Part shown: one piece after another, positions 18,211-27,064 of the stretch | How the letters are laid out: each line of letters opens with the position of its first letter | Numbering within the stretch: position 1 is the first letter of the stretch | Source of the DNA: Paenibacillus crassostreae | Lineage (GTDB): Bacteria > Bacillota > Bacilli > Paenibacillales > Paenibacillaceae | Direction: 5' to 3' | DNA length: 64,000 nt | NCBI RefSeq assembly: GCF_001857945.1 | Contig: NZ_CP017770.1 | Coordinates: forward strand, 2,232,001-2,296,000 | Program-made: the position numbers and the translations under genes | Notes under the pieces: model-generated | What the model saw: the letters and a program-made list of their open reading frames with translations, nothing else | Databases searched by the model: none | What the model was told of the DNA's origin: nothing

Positions 18211-18440
18211 TTTAACAACGCAAAGATCGATCTATACTGAGAACAGCAAGAAGATCACATATGAGGATGAATTAATTCTCGTAGCATTGGAACAAGCTCT
18301 CTTATGCCTTCGGATTAAACCATGCTACAATGAATAATATGTATTATTAGTTATCTTTAATGCGATACGTTTATCACACTACACAGGTGTAAAGTCTAAA
18401 TATTCTAAACAACAATTCGCAAAGAATAGAGGGATTCATC

Positions 18441-19166
18441 ATGGAGTGCAACCATCATCCAGTAAATGAGCATCAATGTTCGATTCATTCTCCAACACTA
18501 TGTATAGATAATGTTCCCATTCTAGATGTGTTATCTCTCTCTGAGAAACAAGAAGTTATGAATGCCTCTATAGGTAAAAAATATAAAAAGGGAGAAATTA
18601 TCTTCTCCCTCGGGCACCCATCAGCAAATCTCTGGATTGTTCATAAGGGTAGTGTGAAAATTTCTCGTTTCTCTTCGTCTGGTAAAGAACAAATTATTCG
18701 TATTCTAGAGCAAGGTGACTTCACAGGAGAGTTATCTCTATTCAGTCACACGATTCTAAATAGTACTGCTGAGGCATTAGAACCTACCGAGATCTGTCTC
18801 ATTCAAGGAAAGATAATCAATGACCTAATGATGAAATCGCCACAAATTGCGATCAAATTCTTAGAGAAATATACAGAACGTATAGAAATGGCCGAAGATA
18901 TGCTTGAACAACTTACATTGTATGATGTCGAGCAGAGAATAATTAAGATATTATTGAAGATGTTGCATGATCAGAAGGATCATCATACAGAAGACAACAC
19001 TTTGATTCTTCCCATAAGTAAAAAAGATCTGGCGATCATGATTGGTACATCTCAGGAAACACTGAGTCGCAAGCTGTCCTTCTTCCAAGAACAAGGCTGG
19101 ATTGAAATGATCGGTCAACGGCAGATTACTATTCTTGATCAGGCAAGCCTCCAACAATTCATCTAG
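18441..19166 (+). CDS. Crp/Fnr-family regulator with N-terminal cysteines
   Basis: A 241-residue regulator with a cyclic-nucleotide-binding-like beta-barrel (about 45-140) and a C-terminal winged helix (LPISKKDLAIMIGTSQETLSRK). Cysteines occur at positions 3, 13, 21 and 119. Their distribution resembles E. coli FNR (three N-terminal plus one in the barrel), but the spacing differs. Iron-sulphur or redox sensing is therefore plausible but unproven. The ATG has AGAGGG upstream. It diverges from the V4R-domain gene with FNR-like boxes between, consistent with direct regulation. Confidence 0.85.
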   Translation: MECNHHPVNEHQCSIHSPTLCIDNVPILDVLSLSEKQEVMNASIGKKYKKGEIIFSLGHPSANLWIVHKGSVKISRFSSSGKEQIIRILEQGDFTGELSLFSHTILNSTAEALEPTEICLIQGKIINDLMMKSPQIAIKFLEKYTERIEMAEDMLEQLTLYDVEQRIIKILLKMLHDQKDHHTEDNTLILPISKKDLAIMIGTSQETLSRKLSFFQEQGWIEMIGQRQITILDQASLQQFI

Positions 19167-19197
19167 TACAAGATGATATTCGTATCTGTATTGAGTT

Positions 19198-19303
19198 GAA
19201 ATATAAGAAATAGAGCATCAAGAATCAATTTCATAATTACGCAACCCGATTTAGCTGCATCGGCGATTATGAAATTGATTCAAGTGAAACTTATACGTTC
19301 TTA
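19198..19303 (+). repeat. Dispersed repeat, copy D (module 2 only)
   Basis: Module 2 is almost complete, with AAATATAAGAAA and the exact 16-bp inverted repeat, but the distal outer arm is cut after CGTTCTTA. Module 1 is reduced to a degenerate CGTATCTG just upstream. It lies between convergent gene ends. Confidence 0.85.
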
Positions 19304-19407
19304 GTAGAGTAGCAAATTGGGTTTTCATTAAAGAGCGTAAGCATGGGTATCTCTTTATCCTTGCTGGTAATAGGTGATACGTGCCTGCGATTAGTTGCTT
19401 TCGGATT

Positions 19408-20259
19408 TCAATACTTCACTTCATACTGAGCCGATTCAATCCAAGTTCCTGTCTTAAAGTTTCTCCCTCGAACAAGTACCTTCTCGTGATATATTTCCAC
19501 ATAGAACCCTTGGCTACCTGCCTTATGCTCATCATCATTGGTCCATAGATAAGCAACCGAAGCAGAATTGAACATCGTTGCAGTCTTTCCATGTCCGGAA
19601 AACATGGTGTTATCTACTTCCAATTCCCAATGCGTATGTCCTGTAAATAGTAGGGCCTGAGGATATTTCGCTAGAATATTTTTTAATTCCTGATCCTGTG
19701 TTACTCCGTACCATTCTTGAGACTCTAGTGATCCAGCCACAGTATCTTTGAGCGGTTGATGCAAGAAGAGAAATATAGGCTTATCTAATGATGATTGCTC
19801 TTCGAGTTTACGTTCAAGCCACTGGAGTTGCTCGTTCGACAAGTCGCAGAACGTACGTAGACCTACTTCTGTTCCTAAAAATATATAATGATATCCATCA
19901 ATCCAATGATCATGATATGGAGAGTTCATTCCGGTCTGAGATTCATATAAAGCTATCCGAGATTCCCAATCTCCGAGTCCAACATCATGATTCCCTAAGG
20001 TGAAGGTGATGGCTGGAAGCTGGTCCTTGTAAATGTTCACGATACGAAGCATTTCTGTGTATTCCTCTACAAAACCATGATCCGTAACATCACCAATATG
20101 CATAATACCACTACTACCTTCACAGTTAGCTACAAGATCTTGAAGTGCCTTCTCGAAATTAAGGTTGTATTCATGCTTGGGATCAGACGTAATATGTGTA
20201 TCCGTAATGATCTGGAAGGTAGCTAACGGTTGTCCTTTTGCTGGTTCATTCGTACTCAT
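19408..20259 (-). CDS. Calcineurin-like metallophosphoesterase
   Basis: A 283-residue dimetal phosphoesterase. All family motifs are visible: DTH at residues 20-22, GDVTDHG, the GNHD block, and the late GHTHWE. Members cleave phosphomonoesters or phosphodiesters (cAMP, glycerophosphodiesters, others). No signal peptide, so it is cytoplasmic. It lies 33 bases after the SMR gene, as the last gene of a run with a Ugp-like importer and a HAD phosphatase. A role in processing an imported phosphorylated compound is inferred from this context. AGGAGG precedes the ATG. Confidence 0.85.
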   Translation of the reverse strand: MSTNEPAKGQPLATFQIITDTHITSDPKHEYNLNFEKALQDLVANCEGSSGIMHIGDVTDHGFVEEYTEMLRIVNIYKDQLPAITFTLGNHDVGLGDWESRIALYESQTGMNSPYHDHWIDGYHYIFLGTEVGLRTFCDLSNEQLQWLERKLEEQSSLDKPIFLFLHQPLKDTVAGSLESQEWYGVTQDQELKNILAKYPQALLFTGHTHWELEVDNTMFSGHGKTATMFNSASVAYLWTNDDEHKAGSQGFYVEIYHEKVLVRGRNFKTGTWIESAQYEVKY

Positions 20260-20292
20260 TTGTAAGCTGCCTCCTTTTGGTATCTTAAGTGA

Positions 20293-20634
20293 TTAATGAG
20301 TCTTCACACTAATATTTAATCCCACAATACCGACGATAATAACCGTCACCCATAATACTGAAGCTAGAGATATTTTTTCATCAAAAAATATCATGCCCGC
20401 TAAGAAAATTAGGATAATCCCAGCCCCCGACCAGATGGCATAGGCAACACCAACCTTAATAGAAGTTAGTGCGTAATTAAGAGAGGTGAAGCTGATTCCG
20501 TAAAATATAAACATAAACACGGAAGCCCATGGGCGGGTGAAGCCATGAGATATTTTCATAGATATGGTACCTGAGAGTTCAAATAGAATGGCCAGAGCTA
20601 GAAAAATCCATGCCCACAATCCTTCAATCTTCAC
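20293..20634 (-). CDS. SMR-family small multidrug/cation exporter
   Basis: A 113-residue protein with four predicted transmembrane helices. The membrane-embedded Glu19 in ILFELSGTISMK is the coupling acid of EmrE/SugE/Gdx-type transporters. Its start overlaps the preceding HAD gene stop by four bases (ATGA), so the two are translationally coupled. SMR proteins export cationic compounds by proton antiport, usually as dimers. What this one exports cannot be read from sequence; a choline- or guanidinium-like cation would fit its operon but is speculative. Confidence 0.88.
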   Translation of the reverse strand: MKIEGLWAWIFLALAILFELSGTISMKISHGFTRPWASVFMFIFYGISFTSLNYALTSIKVGVAYAIWSGAGIILIFLAGMIFFDEKISLASVLWVTVIIVGIVGLNISVKTH

Positions 20635-21431
20635 TGATGTATCCCCTCAATTCCTAGCTCCACAAAAGAATGAATGATGAAATCAGCATCGGGCAGGATA
20701 TTCAGTGCTGTATTAACATCTGACGTAGCTGAAATTCCGATTGCCACGGTGGCGTGAGCCATCTTAGCCATTCGCATATCACCGTTCGTATCACCTATAA
20801 CTGCTACAGTAGATGGATCAACAGCTAGTCTCTGGCAAGCAAGCTTCACCATATCTGGAAATGGCTTACCCTGCGTAACTTGATCTGTTCCAATCACTTC
20901 AGAGAAATATTGTCGTATTCCCAACCAACCCAAGTGCTTCTCAGCAGCGCCAGTCTCATCAGCAGTGACTACAGCCAGGGGGACGCCATGACTTTTACAT
21001 TCGTCAAGAAAAGAAAGGAGGCCGGGAAGTGGAAGCACGGGTTGTCGTTCTTCCATCATAGCCTCCGCATTTTGCCTACAACGATGAACAAGCTCCATCG
21101 ACTCAGCCCAGGATAAGCCCAACCGATAACTTTGCCATGAAAGAATGGCATAAAGATCTTCCATCGTACCCATGGCCAGCGGACCGTTCCGATCATAATC
21201 TGTAATATTTCCCTGACGATTATGAACAGTACCTAACCATGTGGGGAAGTGTTCCACTGGAATCGTGATTCCCCTCTGTTCTAAGTTCTCAGTGAATTGG
21301 TTCAGGAGGCAATCTCCCCAGCTTCCCCAGAGGGACACAAATTGAAGTAATGTTCCGTCTTTGTCGAACAGGATCGCAGATACGGAGTGACTCCCTTGAG
21401 GAGTCGTGAGCTTGTACATCGTGTTGTCCAC
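20631..21431 (-). CDS. HAD-superfamily phosphatase
   Basis: A 266-residue HAD hydrolase of the phosphoglycolate-phosphatase-like type. Motif I is LFDKDGTLL (Asp23 nucleophile, Asp25), motif II falls near VVTADE, and motif IV is VIGDTNGDMRMA. An alpha-helical cap domain lies between motifs I and II. It begins three bases from the end of the binding-protein gene and overlaps the SMR gene. It is therefore in one operon with a sugar-phosphate-type ABC importer. It probably dephosphorylates a transported or derived phosphate ester; the substrate is unknown. Confidence 0.85.
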   Translation of the reverse strand: MDNTMYKLTTPQGSHSVSAILFDKDGTLLQFVSLWGSWGDCLLNQFTENLEQRGITIPVEHFPTWLGTVHNRQGNITDYDRNGPLAMGTMEDLYAILSWQSYRLGLSWAESMELVHRCRQNAEAMMEERQPVLPLPGLLSFLDECKSHGVPLAVVTADETGAAEKHLGWLGIRQYFSEVIGTDQVTQGKPFPDMVKLACQRLAVDPSTVAVIGDTNGDMRMAKMAHATVAIGISATSDVNTALNILPDADFIIHSFVELGIEGIHQ

Positions 21432-21433
21432 CT

Positions 21434-22789
21434 TTATTTCAATTTATCCAACGCTGCCTGTGCAGTATCCTTAGCTTCTTTTAGTGCCTCTGCCGCAGGA
21501 GTGTTCCCAATTTGTACTTTGTCAGCTGCGATTTTCAGAGCATCTGTGATCTTGCCACCTGTAGGATCTTGGAATGGTTCAGATCCATGAGACGCCTGTT
21601 TAAGCGGAATTGTGATCTGCGGGTTACTCTCACTATATGCAACGAACGCCGGATCTTCGGATGCTGACTGACGAACAGAAATATAACCCGTGTTAATAGA
21701 CCAGAAGGCAGTATTCTCTGAATTTGTGAAGTAAGTTAGCCATTTCATCGCTGCTTGTTTCTCAATGTCGCTTGCCTTGGCTGGAATACCTGCCAGAATC
21801 GCTTCAGCTACTGGTTTTCCTCCACCTACACCTGCCCAACCTGGTTGTTCCATGGCGGATACAATACTAAAGTCTAAATCTCCCTGATCTCCACTAGATC
21901 CTGTGTAACCTGCAGCTTGTCCTTTCATCACATCATCAATCGTCTTGTACCAATATTCCCAGCCTTGTCCACCAGAGTGAATACGCATAGTCTTATCTTC
22001 GTGGATCCATTTACGGAACTGATCCCAAGTCTCAACCCACTCTGTAGAGTCGATCATCACTTCGGTTCCATCCGCACTTAGAATACTTCCACCCTTACTT
22101 AGAGTTGCATCAATCATATTCCCTGCACCCCACATCGGTTCCCAACCGAATACGGTGGTGTTGTTGCCTTCTTTGACTGTCATCTTAGCGGCAGCAGCGG
22201 CCAAATCTTCCCATGTCTTTATATTTTCGGCCAAAATACCATTCTTCTCGAACATATCTTTGCGGTAGTACATGACTTGTGTTGTTCCATACATTGGAAG
22301 GAAATATTGTTTGCCATCGACTTTCCCTTGATTTAGAAAAGTCTGAATAAAGTCCTCTTGGTTAAAATCAGGTTGCAGAGCGATAAGCTCATCAATTGGA
22401 GAGAAATATCCTTTACGTGCCCAATCTACATTAGATGAGAGTACTGCAGCGGGAACGTCGCTTGATGCAATTGCCGCCTGTAGCTTTTGCTGAGTTTCGG
22501 TATAATCAGCTTGAACGATTCCTTTGACAATGACTTCCTCTTGGGAATCGTTGAATTTTTGAATAAGTGCCTCCATATTCTCGCCAAGCTTGCCACCGAG
22601 TCCATACCAGAATTCAATCGTTACGGGTTCGCTCGCTGTTGCAACCGTCTCTGTAGCGGGAATTTCTGTTGTTCCGTTTGCTCCGTTTGTCGCTGTGACA
22701 TTCGCGGTGCCTGTATTACCTCCACAAGCGGTTAGTAGTGTCATTCCAGCAATCAAAGTTAAACCCGTTATCTTCTTAAATACGTTCAT
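21434..22789 (-). CDS. ABC transporter substrate-binding lipoprotein (UgpB-like)
   Basis: A 451-residue extracellular lipoprotein of the SBP_bac_1 family. The start is ATG at 22789 (MNVFKK), placed seven bases after AAGGAGA; the longer ORF to 22831 is unlikely. The signal peptide ends in the lipobox LTAC. A Thr/Ala-rich linker precedes the binding domain, which starts TIEFWYGLGGKLGENM. That opening resembles UgpB, the glycerol-3-phosphate/glycerophosphodiester-binding protein, more than a typical sugar binder. It is followed by HAD, SMR and phosphoesterase genes and preceded by two permease genes. No ATPase gene is nearby, so a shared MsmX/UgpC-type ATPase is presumably used. Confidence 0.85.
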   Translation of the reverse strand: MNVFKKITGLTLIAGMTLLTACGGNTGTANVTATNGANGTTEIPATETVATASEPVTIEFWYGLGGKLGENMEALIQKFNDSQEEVIVKGIVQADYTETQQKLQAAIASSDVPAAVLSSNVDWARKGYFSPIDELIALQPDFNQEDFIQTFLNQGKVDGKQYFLPMYGTTQVMYYRKDMFEKNGILAENIKTWEDLAAAAAKMTVKEGNNTTVFGWEPMWGAGNMIDATLSKGGSILSADGTEVMIDSTEWVETWDQFRKWIHEDKTMRIHSGGQGWEYWYKTIDDVMKGQAAGYTGSSGDQGDLDFSIVSAMEQPGWAGVGGGKPVAEAILAGIPAKASDIEKQAAMKWLTYFTNSENTAFWSINTGYISVRQSASEDPAFVAYSESNPQITIPLKQASHGSEPFQDPTGGKITDALKIAADKVQIGNTPAAEALKEAKDTAQAALDKLK

Positions 22790-22847
22790 CATCATTCTCC
22801 TTTTTATCCATAAATGAGTGTCTATGTACAATAATCAATTCATATCT

Positions 22848-23684
22848 TTAGCCTTTAGTTGAACCGGCGGTCATATTGACACTTTGTAAAATGGTTTTCT
22901 GTGCCAGTACAAATACGATCATTAGTGGGGCAATGGTAAATGCACTAGCGGCCATGATCAGTGGCCATTTCAATCCGTAAGCACCTCCTTCAACGAAGAA
23001 ACTACGAAGACCAGCTGATACGAGTTGGAGACTTGGATCTTTAGTGATCAGCATCGGCCAAAAATAATTATTGTATTGTTCAATGAAAGTGATGAGAGCC
23101 AACACAGCGAATGAAGAACGTGTGATTGGAGCTAGAATGGTCCACAATATACGCAAATGCGAAGCACCATCTGCCTCTCCAGCCTCGATCAATTCATGTG
23201 GAACCTGTAGGAACGCTTGCCTGATTAAAAAGATAGAAAATACACTTACACAGTTCGATAAAATTAAACCTGCATATGAGTTCAGTAAGTTTAATTCGGA
23301 CAGGACGAGATAACCGGGTAAATAGATGGCCGTAGCCGGAACCATATAACCGAACAAGATAACCCCCGCGAATAATCCTTTTAGGCGGAATTTCATATGT
23401 GTGAGAGCATAGGCCATGAAACCAGAATTAATGATCTGTATAAAGACAATGGCTGTTGCAACGAATATACTGTTACCCATGTATCTAAAAAAAGGTGCTT
23501 CATTCCAAGCTTCTGCAAAATTACTCCAGAGAGGATTTCCCGGCCAGAGCGTAGGCGGTGATTGCCAGATTTCATCATTTGTTTTCAATGCACTGGTTAC
23601 CATCCAATAGAAAGGGAAGGCCATCAACAGAGCTAGTGCGGCAAACATGATATAAAGAGTTGTGTTGCCCAATCGTGTCATCAT
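22848..23684 (-). CDS. ABC transporter permease (UgpE/MalG-like)
   Basis: A 278-residue inner-membrane permease of the carbohydrate-uptake-1 family with about six transmembrane segments. The EAA loop is visible as EAGEADGASHLRILWTILAP, which contacts the ATPase. It starts 34 bases after the partner permease gene and precedes the binding-protein gene, in the usual permease-permease-SBP arrangement of such operons. Confidence 0.88.
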   Translation of the reverse strand: MMTRLGNTTLYIMFAALALLMAFPFYWMVTSALKTNDEIWQSPPTLWPGNPLWSNFAEAWNEAPFFRYMGNSIFVATAIVFIQIINSGFMAYALTHMKFRLKGLFAGVILFGYMVPATAIYLPGYLVLSELNLLNSYAGLILSNCVSVFSIFLIRQAFLQVPHELIEAGEADGASHLRILWTILAPITRSSFAVLALITFIEQYNNYFWPMLITKDPSLQLVSAGLRSFFVEGGAYGLKWPLIMAASAFTIAPLMIVFVLAQKTILQSVNMTAGSTKG

Positions 23685-23718
23685 ATTCGTTCAAAGGACC
23701 CCTTTACGGTGAATTTTA

Positions 23719-24642
23719 CTAATAGTGAGTGGTCTGTTTGCTGATTCTAAGTGACAATAGAGAAAGTAGCATGCAGATGAATACAAGAACCATAGCAATG
23801 GTAGAAGCTTCTCCGATCTGATATGACTCGAAGGCAGATTGATAATACATATACAACAAGGTGCGGGTTGAACCAGCAGGTCCACCCTGCGTAAGCACAT
23901 TAATCTGGTCATAGGCTTGAAGCGCCTGTACAATCTGAACAATGAACAGAAATAGTGTCGTTGGAGAGATGAGCGGCCATGTGATACGTAAAAATTTCTG
24001 AACAGGATTGGCCCCATCTAGTTCAGCTGCCTCCAGCTGATCTGAAGGTACATTACGCAGTGCCACTAAGTAAAAAATCATAGCCCAACCTACAGATTTC
24101 CATATCGTTACGATCAGGACACCGACAAGTGCCCATTGGGGATCTTGAAGCCATCCAATCTTATCCAATCCTAGAAAGGAGAGAACTGCATTGGCTAGAC
24201 CAACATCGGGTTCAAAAATAAAGGACCAGACGATGGAGACGGCCACAGTCGGTGTGACCCATGGAGAGAACAATAAGATTTGATAGAAGGTGGATCCTTT
24301 CATTTTGCCATTCATCAGAAGGGCTAAACCAAGCCCAATAACGATAATGGGTAGCACACTTCCTAAACAGAACAGGATGGTTACTTTAAGAGCTTGGTAA
24401 AAAGCGGGATTAGTTAAGAGATTAATATAGTTTTCTAGTCCAACAAAAATTTTCTCAGGGCTCATAAAGTCCCATTCTGTGAAACTTAGATAAAATACAT
24501 ACAGCAATGGCGCTAGCCAGAATACAACAAATGGTATCATCGCTGGTAGTGTGAAGAGTATCGGCTTCCAATCACTTATAAATTTTGAACGTGTCATTTC
24601 TTCTAAATACCCCATTCCATCTACTATGTATTGCTCAATCAT
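23719..24642 (-). CDS. ABC transporter permease (UgpA/MalF-like)
   Basis: A 307-residue permease with six predicted transmembrane helices. Its EAA loop (EAAELDGANPVQKFLRITWP) is typical of the UgpA/MalF subunit. It is the first gene of the minus-strand operon that continues through UgpE-like, SBP, HAD, SMR and probably phosphoesterase genes. The ATG at 24642 has GAGGAG about ten bases upstream. It diverges from a GbsR-type regulator gene, which is the likely local controller. Confidence 0.88.
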   Translation of the reverse strand: MIEQYIVDGMGYLEEMTRSKFISDWKPILFTLPAMIPFVVFWLAPLLYVFYLSFTEWDFMSPEKIFVGLENYINLLTNPAFYQALKVTILFCLGSVLPIIVIGLGLALLMNGKMKGSTFYQILLFSPWVTPTVAVSIVWSFIFEPDVGLANAVLSFLGLDKIGWLQDPQWALVGVLIVTIWKSVGWAMIFYLVALRNVPSDQLEAAELDGANPVQKFLRITWPLISPTTLFLFIVQIVQALQAYDQINVLTQGGPAGSTRTLLYMYYQSAFESYQIGEASTIAMVLVFICMLLSLLSLRISKQTTHY

Positions 24643-24815
24643 TTAGAGGAAACTCCTCTGTTCAAAATAAATTGTACACTCATATAAAAGAAGTGTGGTT
24701 ATGCGGGTGTAAATTGATACAGCGAATTATGTAAAATTTAAGAAGATAGTGAAGAGAAGCATCTGTTTTGTGTAATATAGAACAATAGACATTCCTTGAA
24801 ATGGAGGCTTATGTA

Positions 24816-25391
24816 TTGAAACAGCTAGCTTTTGATGAAGAGAACTCAAATTTATCTCCTCGTGAACAGTATTTACGTCCAATGATCGATGCCATCGCTC
24901 AAACTATGGACTTGTACGGATCTAATTATTCGTTCGGCAAACTCTATGGAATTATGCTATTTGAGGACAAGCCTATGACGCTTGAGGAAATGAAGAATGT
25001 CATGAACATGAGTAAGAGCAATATGAGTTATGGAGTCCGCTCATTGATTGCTTCCAAGATGGTTACTAAGCTTGAAGAAAAGCAGGATCGGAAGGATTTA
25101 TATACCGCTGAGGCTGACTTCTTTCAGGCCTTCAAGAATTTCTTCACCATGAAGCTCCAGCGGGAGATCGATGTCATGAAAGAGGCATTGGAAGAAGTGA
25201 TCCCCAAGCTAGAAAATCTAGTTCAGACTAAGGAGCCCTCAGATGAGGAGCGACAGTACTGCCTAAAAGATCTTGAAAAACTGAAGCATGCGGTTCAGTA
25301 CTATAGTTGGTTACAGCAATTTGTGGATGGGCTCCATGAAGGGGAATACTTTGGTGAATTAGTTAATGAGTTTAAGACCTCCCGTGCATAG
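24816..25391 (+). CDS. GbsR/MarR-type transcriptional regulator
   Basis: A 191-residue winged-helix regulator of the GbsR family (MSKSNMSYGVRSLIASKMV recognition region, then KQDRKDLY and a C-terminal helical part). I place the start at TTG 24816, eight bases after GGAGG at 24803-24807; the in-frame ATG at 24801 has no ribosome-binding site and contains this one. GbsR proteins control choline/glycine-betaine genes in Bacillus, where choline is sensed directly. Here the divergent operon is a Ugp-like importer with phosphoesterases, so a glycerophosphocholine-type signal is an attractive but unproven idea. Confidence 0.82.
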   Translation: MKQLAFDEENSNLSPREQYLRPMIDAIAQTMDLYGSNYSFGKLYGIMLFEDKPMTLEEMKNVMNMSKSNMSYGVRSLIASKMVTKLEEKQDRKDLYTAEADFFQAFKNFFTMKLQREIDVMKEALEEVIPKLENLVQTKEPSDEERQYCLKDLEKLKHAVQYYSWLQQFVDGLHEGEYFGELVNEFKTSRA

Positions 25392-25421
25392 TAGTGCGCG
25401 ATAATTAAATATTCCACTCTT

Positions 25422-25458
25422 AAAAAAAGCACCGCACCGTTGGTGCGGTGCTTTTTTT
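25422..25458. terminator. Strong intrinsic terminator after the GbsR-type gene
   Basis: AAAAAAAGCACCGCACC, loop GTT, then GGTGCGGTGCTTTTTTT: an 11-bp GC-rich stem with A- and T-tracts on both sides. Confidence 0.95.
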
Positions 25459-25560
25459 ATAAAAATTCGTAATAATAATAGATTTTATTCCACTTTTGAC
25501 CTAGCTGCATTAAGTAAATAGAAACTACTCTTAGCAATAAAGAAGGGGTATCTGAAGTTC

Positions 25561-25590
25561 AAGGACGAAATCCGTATCTGTGGAATAATA
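25561..25590 (+). repeat. Degenerate remnant of dispersed repeat module 1
   Basis: AAGGACG, then ATCCGTATCTG, then TGGAATAATA match the 3' half of module 1 in copy H (AAGGACGGTATCCGTCTCTG) with several changes. No module 2 follows. Identification is tentative. Confidence 0.4.
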
Positions 25591-25644
25591 TTAGTTTCAT
25601 TTTACAAATATATAAGTTATAACTAGATCATGAGGTGAACCCAC

Positions 25645-26094
25645 ATGGAAAATGCACGTGAATTATTCCAAATCATGACCCGGCGTTTTGGTCTATTGAA
25701 TAAAAACTGTTGTAGTGTAGGTGGTTGTGACATATCTTTAGCACAAAGTCATTTACTATATGAAATTGATCATCAACATAATCCCTCTATGCTACAAGTT
25801 GCAGAGACGTTGGGAATCGATATTACAACCTTCAGTAGGCAAGTCCAATCCTTAATCAAAATGAACCTCGTCAAGAAAACACCTGATCCTAATGACAGAA
25901 GGGTCTATACTCTTTCATTGACTGTGGAAGGGAAAATGGTTGCCACTACGATCGACCATCAGATGAATGATTATCTAGAAGAAGTTTTCTCCTATATGAC
26001 AGCGTTTGAGAAGGAAACGGTATTACGTTCTGTGAAGATATTTAATGATGCAATGGGGAAATCAAGTAGATGTTGTGCACCTGTTACAGGGTGA
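25645..26094 (+). CDS. MarR-family regulator with cysteine clusters
   Basis: A 149-residue MarR winged-helix protein (VAETLGIDITTFSRQVQSL recognition region, wing with DPNDRRVY). It has two unusual cysteine groups: NCCSVGGC near the N-terminus and SRCCAPVTG at the C-terminus. MarR dimers pack N- and C-terminal helices together, so these cysteines could form a metalloid-binding site. Before the Tn3-family insertion at 26142 the next gene was arsM, about 65 bases away. This supports a role as an arsenic-responsive regulator, by inference. The ATG has GAGGTGA upstream. Confidence 0.82.
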   Translation: MENARELFQIMTRRFGLLNKNCCSVGGCDISLAQSHLLYEIDHQHNPSMLQVAETLGIDITTFSRQVQSLIKMNLVKKTPDPNDRRVYTLSLTVEGKMVATTIDHQMNDYLEEVFSYMTAFEKETVLRSVKIFNDAMGKSSRCCAPVTG

Positions 26095-26136
26095 TTTCCC
26101 TTTTTATATACTTGCATTTTGCAAATATTAAACCCC

Positions 26137-26141
26137 ACATT
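26137..26141 (+). repeat. Target-site duplication (left), ACATT
   Basis: ACATT directly precedes the left GGGG end and is repeated at 35010-35014 after the right end. A 5-bp duplication is diagnostic of Tn3-family insertion. Confidence 0.9.
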
Positions 26142-26179
26142 GGGGTACAGCCAACATTTCGTAAATTTTGTACGTTAAG
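26142..26179 (+). repeat. Left 38-bp terminal inverted repeat of the Tn3-family element
   Basis: Starts GGGGTACAGCCAACATTTCG and ends TTGTACGTTAAG. It matches the reverse complement of 34972-35009 at 36 of 38 positions. Confidence 0.92.
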
Positions 26180-26198
26180 CAAAATTCGACATAAAAAA

Positions 26199-26231
26199 AG
26201 CCAAATACCTATACGCTAAGGGATTTGGCTT
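26199..26231. other. Subterminal stem-loop, left end of the transposon
   Basis: AGCCAAATACC pairs with GGGATTTGGCT around a loop containing TACGCTAA. A comparable stem-loop with ACGCTAA in its loop lies inside the right end (34918-34959). Either could be a terminator insulating the element or a transposition-related site. Confidence 0.55.
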
Positions 26232-26354
26232 ATGTTATGGATTAGTTTTATTTAAGGGTCTTAATGAATTAGCTGGTAATCTATTTGAATCAAATTTATA
26301 TTCTCCAAGGAAATTAATATGTTCCCATCCTAAAGGTGAAATGTGTGGAAGTAA

Positions 26355-27064
26355 TTATTCTTTTAGGACATTATTTTTCCTAAATTCCTTTGTTACTTCA
26401 CTTAAATACACAGTATTCCATACGCTTATTGCATTGATTAATATATTTAATGCACTAGCTCTTTGAAGTTGATCTTGTATGCCGCGTTCTCTGAATTCAC
26501 CACGTTTACCAAAAAATAAAGCTCTAGCCAATCCATTCATGGCTTCTCCTTTATTTAGTCCACGATGTATCCTTCTTCTTAATGTTTCATTTGTTATATA
26601 GTCAAGAATAAAAATAGTCTTTTCAATTCTTCCAACCTCTCGAAGGGCTGTAGCTATTTTATTTTGTCTTGCATAAGAACCTAATTTCCCCATAATTAAT
26701 GAACCAGAAACTTTTCCTTCTCGAATTGAATGTGCCAGCCTTAATATATCATCAAAATTCTCTTTAATAACGTTTGTGTTAATCTTACCTCGAAGTATGC
26801 CTTTTATGTTTGGAAAATCATTAGGAGAAGAAATGGTATATAATTTAGCGTCACTTATATCTCTTAGCCTTGGCGCAAAACGAAATCCTAACAAATGACT
26901 CAAATCCGAAAACTTGATCCGTGTATCCGGCTGTATCAGTGTAATGCTCTTCAATTGTAAGGTCAGATTCATGATGTAATAATCCATCTATCACATGTAC
27001 GGCATCCCTTGCATTTGTATTAATAACTTTTGCATAAAAGGAAGAAAACTGATCACTTGTAAAA
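26355..27064 (-). pseudogene. tnpA: Tn3-family transposase TnpA, C-terminal fragment with frameshift
   Basis: About the last 235 residues of a roughly 980-residue Tn3 TnpA remain. In one frame 27064-26915 reads TSDQFSSFYAKVINTNARD then EEHYTDTAGYTDQVF, a catalytic-domain block with a DDE-type Asp. A single-base frameshift in the A/T-rich stretch near 26905-26920 moves the reading to the frame giving LSHLLGFRFAPRLRD, which stays open to the stop at 26355. The N-terminal three quarters are missing, cut exactly where a second 38-bp Tn3 end begins at 27065. The 210-codon ORF starting at 26987 is not a genuine gene start. Confidence 0.9.

Larger units (their letters stand above)
18063..18440. promoter_or_regulatory. 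Divergent control region of the V4R and Crp/Fnr genes
   Basis: This 378-base gap contains two Crp/Fnr-family palindromes (18145-18160 and 18197-18210). A possible stem around 18278-18330 pairs GTAGCAT(T)GG with CCATGCTAC. I find no convincing small ORF here. Confidence 0.5.

Noticed and set aside
26355..26987. Intact 210-residue transposase gene
   Set aside because: The homology continues upstream in another frame and most of the Tn3 TnpA is missing, so this is a frameshifted remnant.
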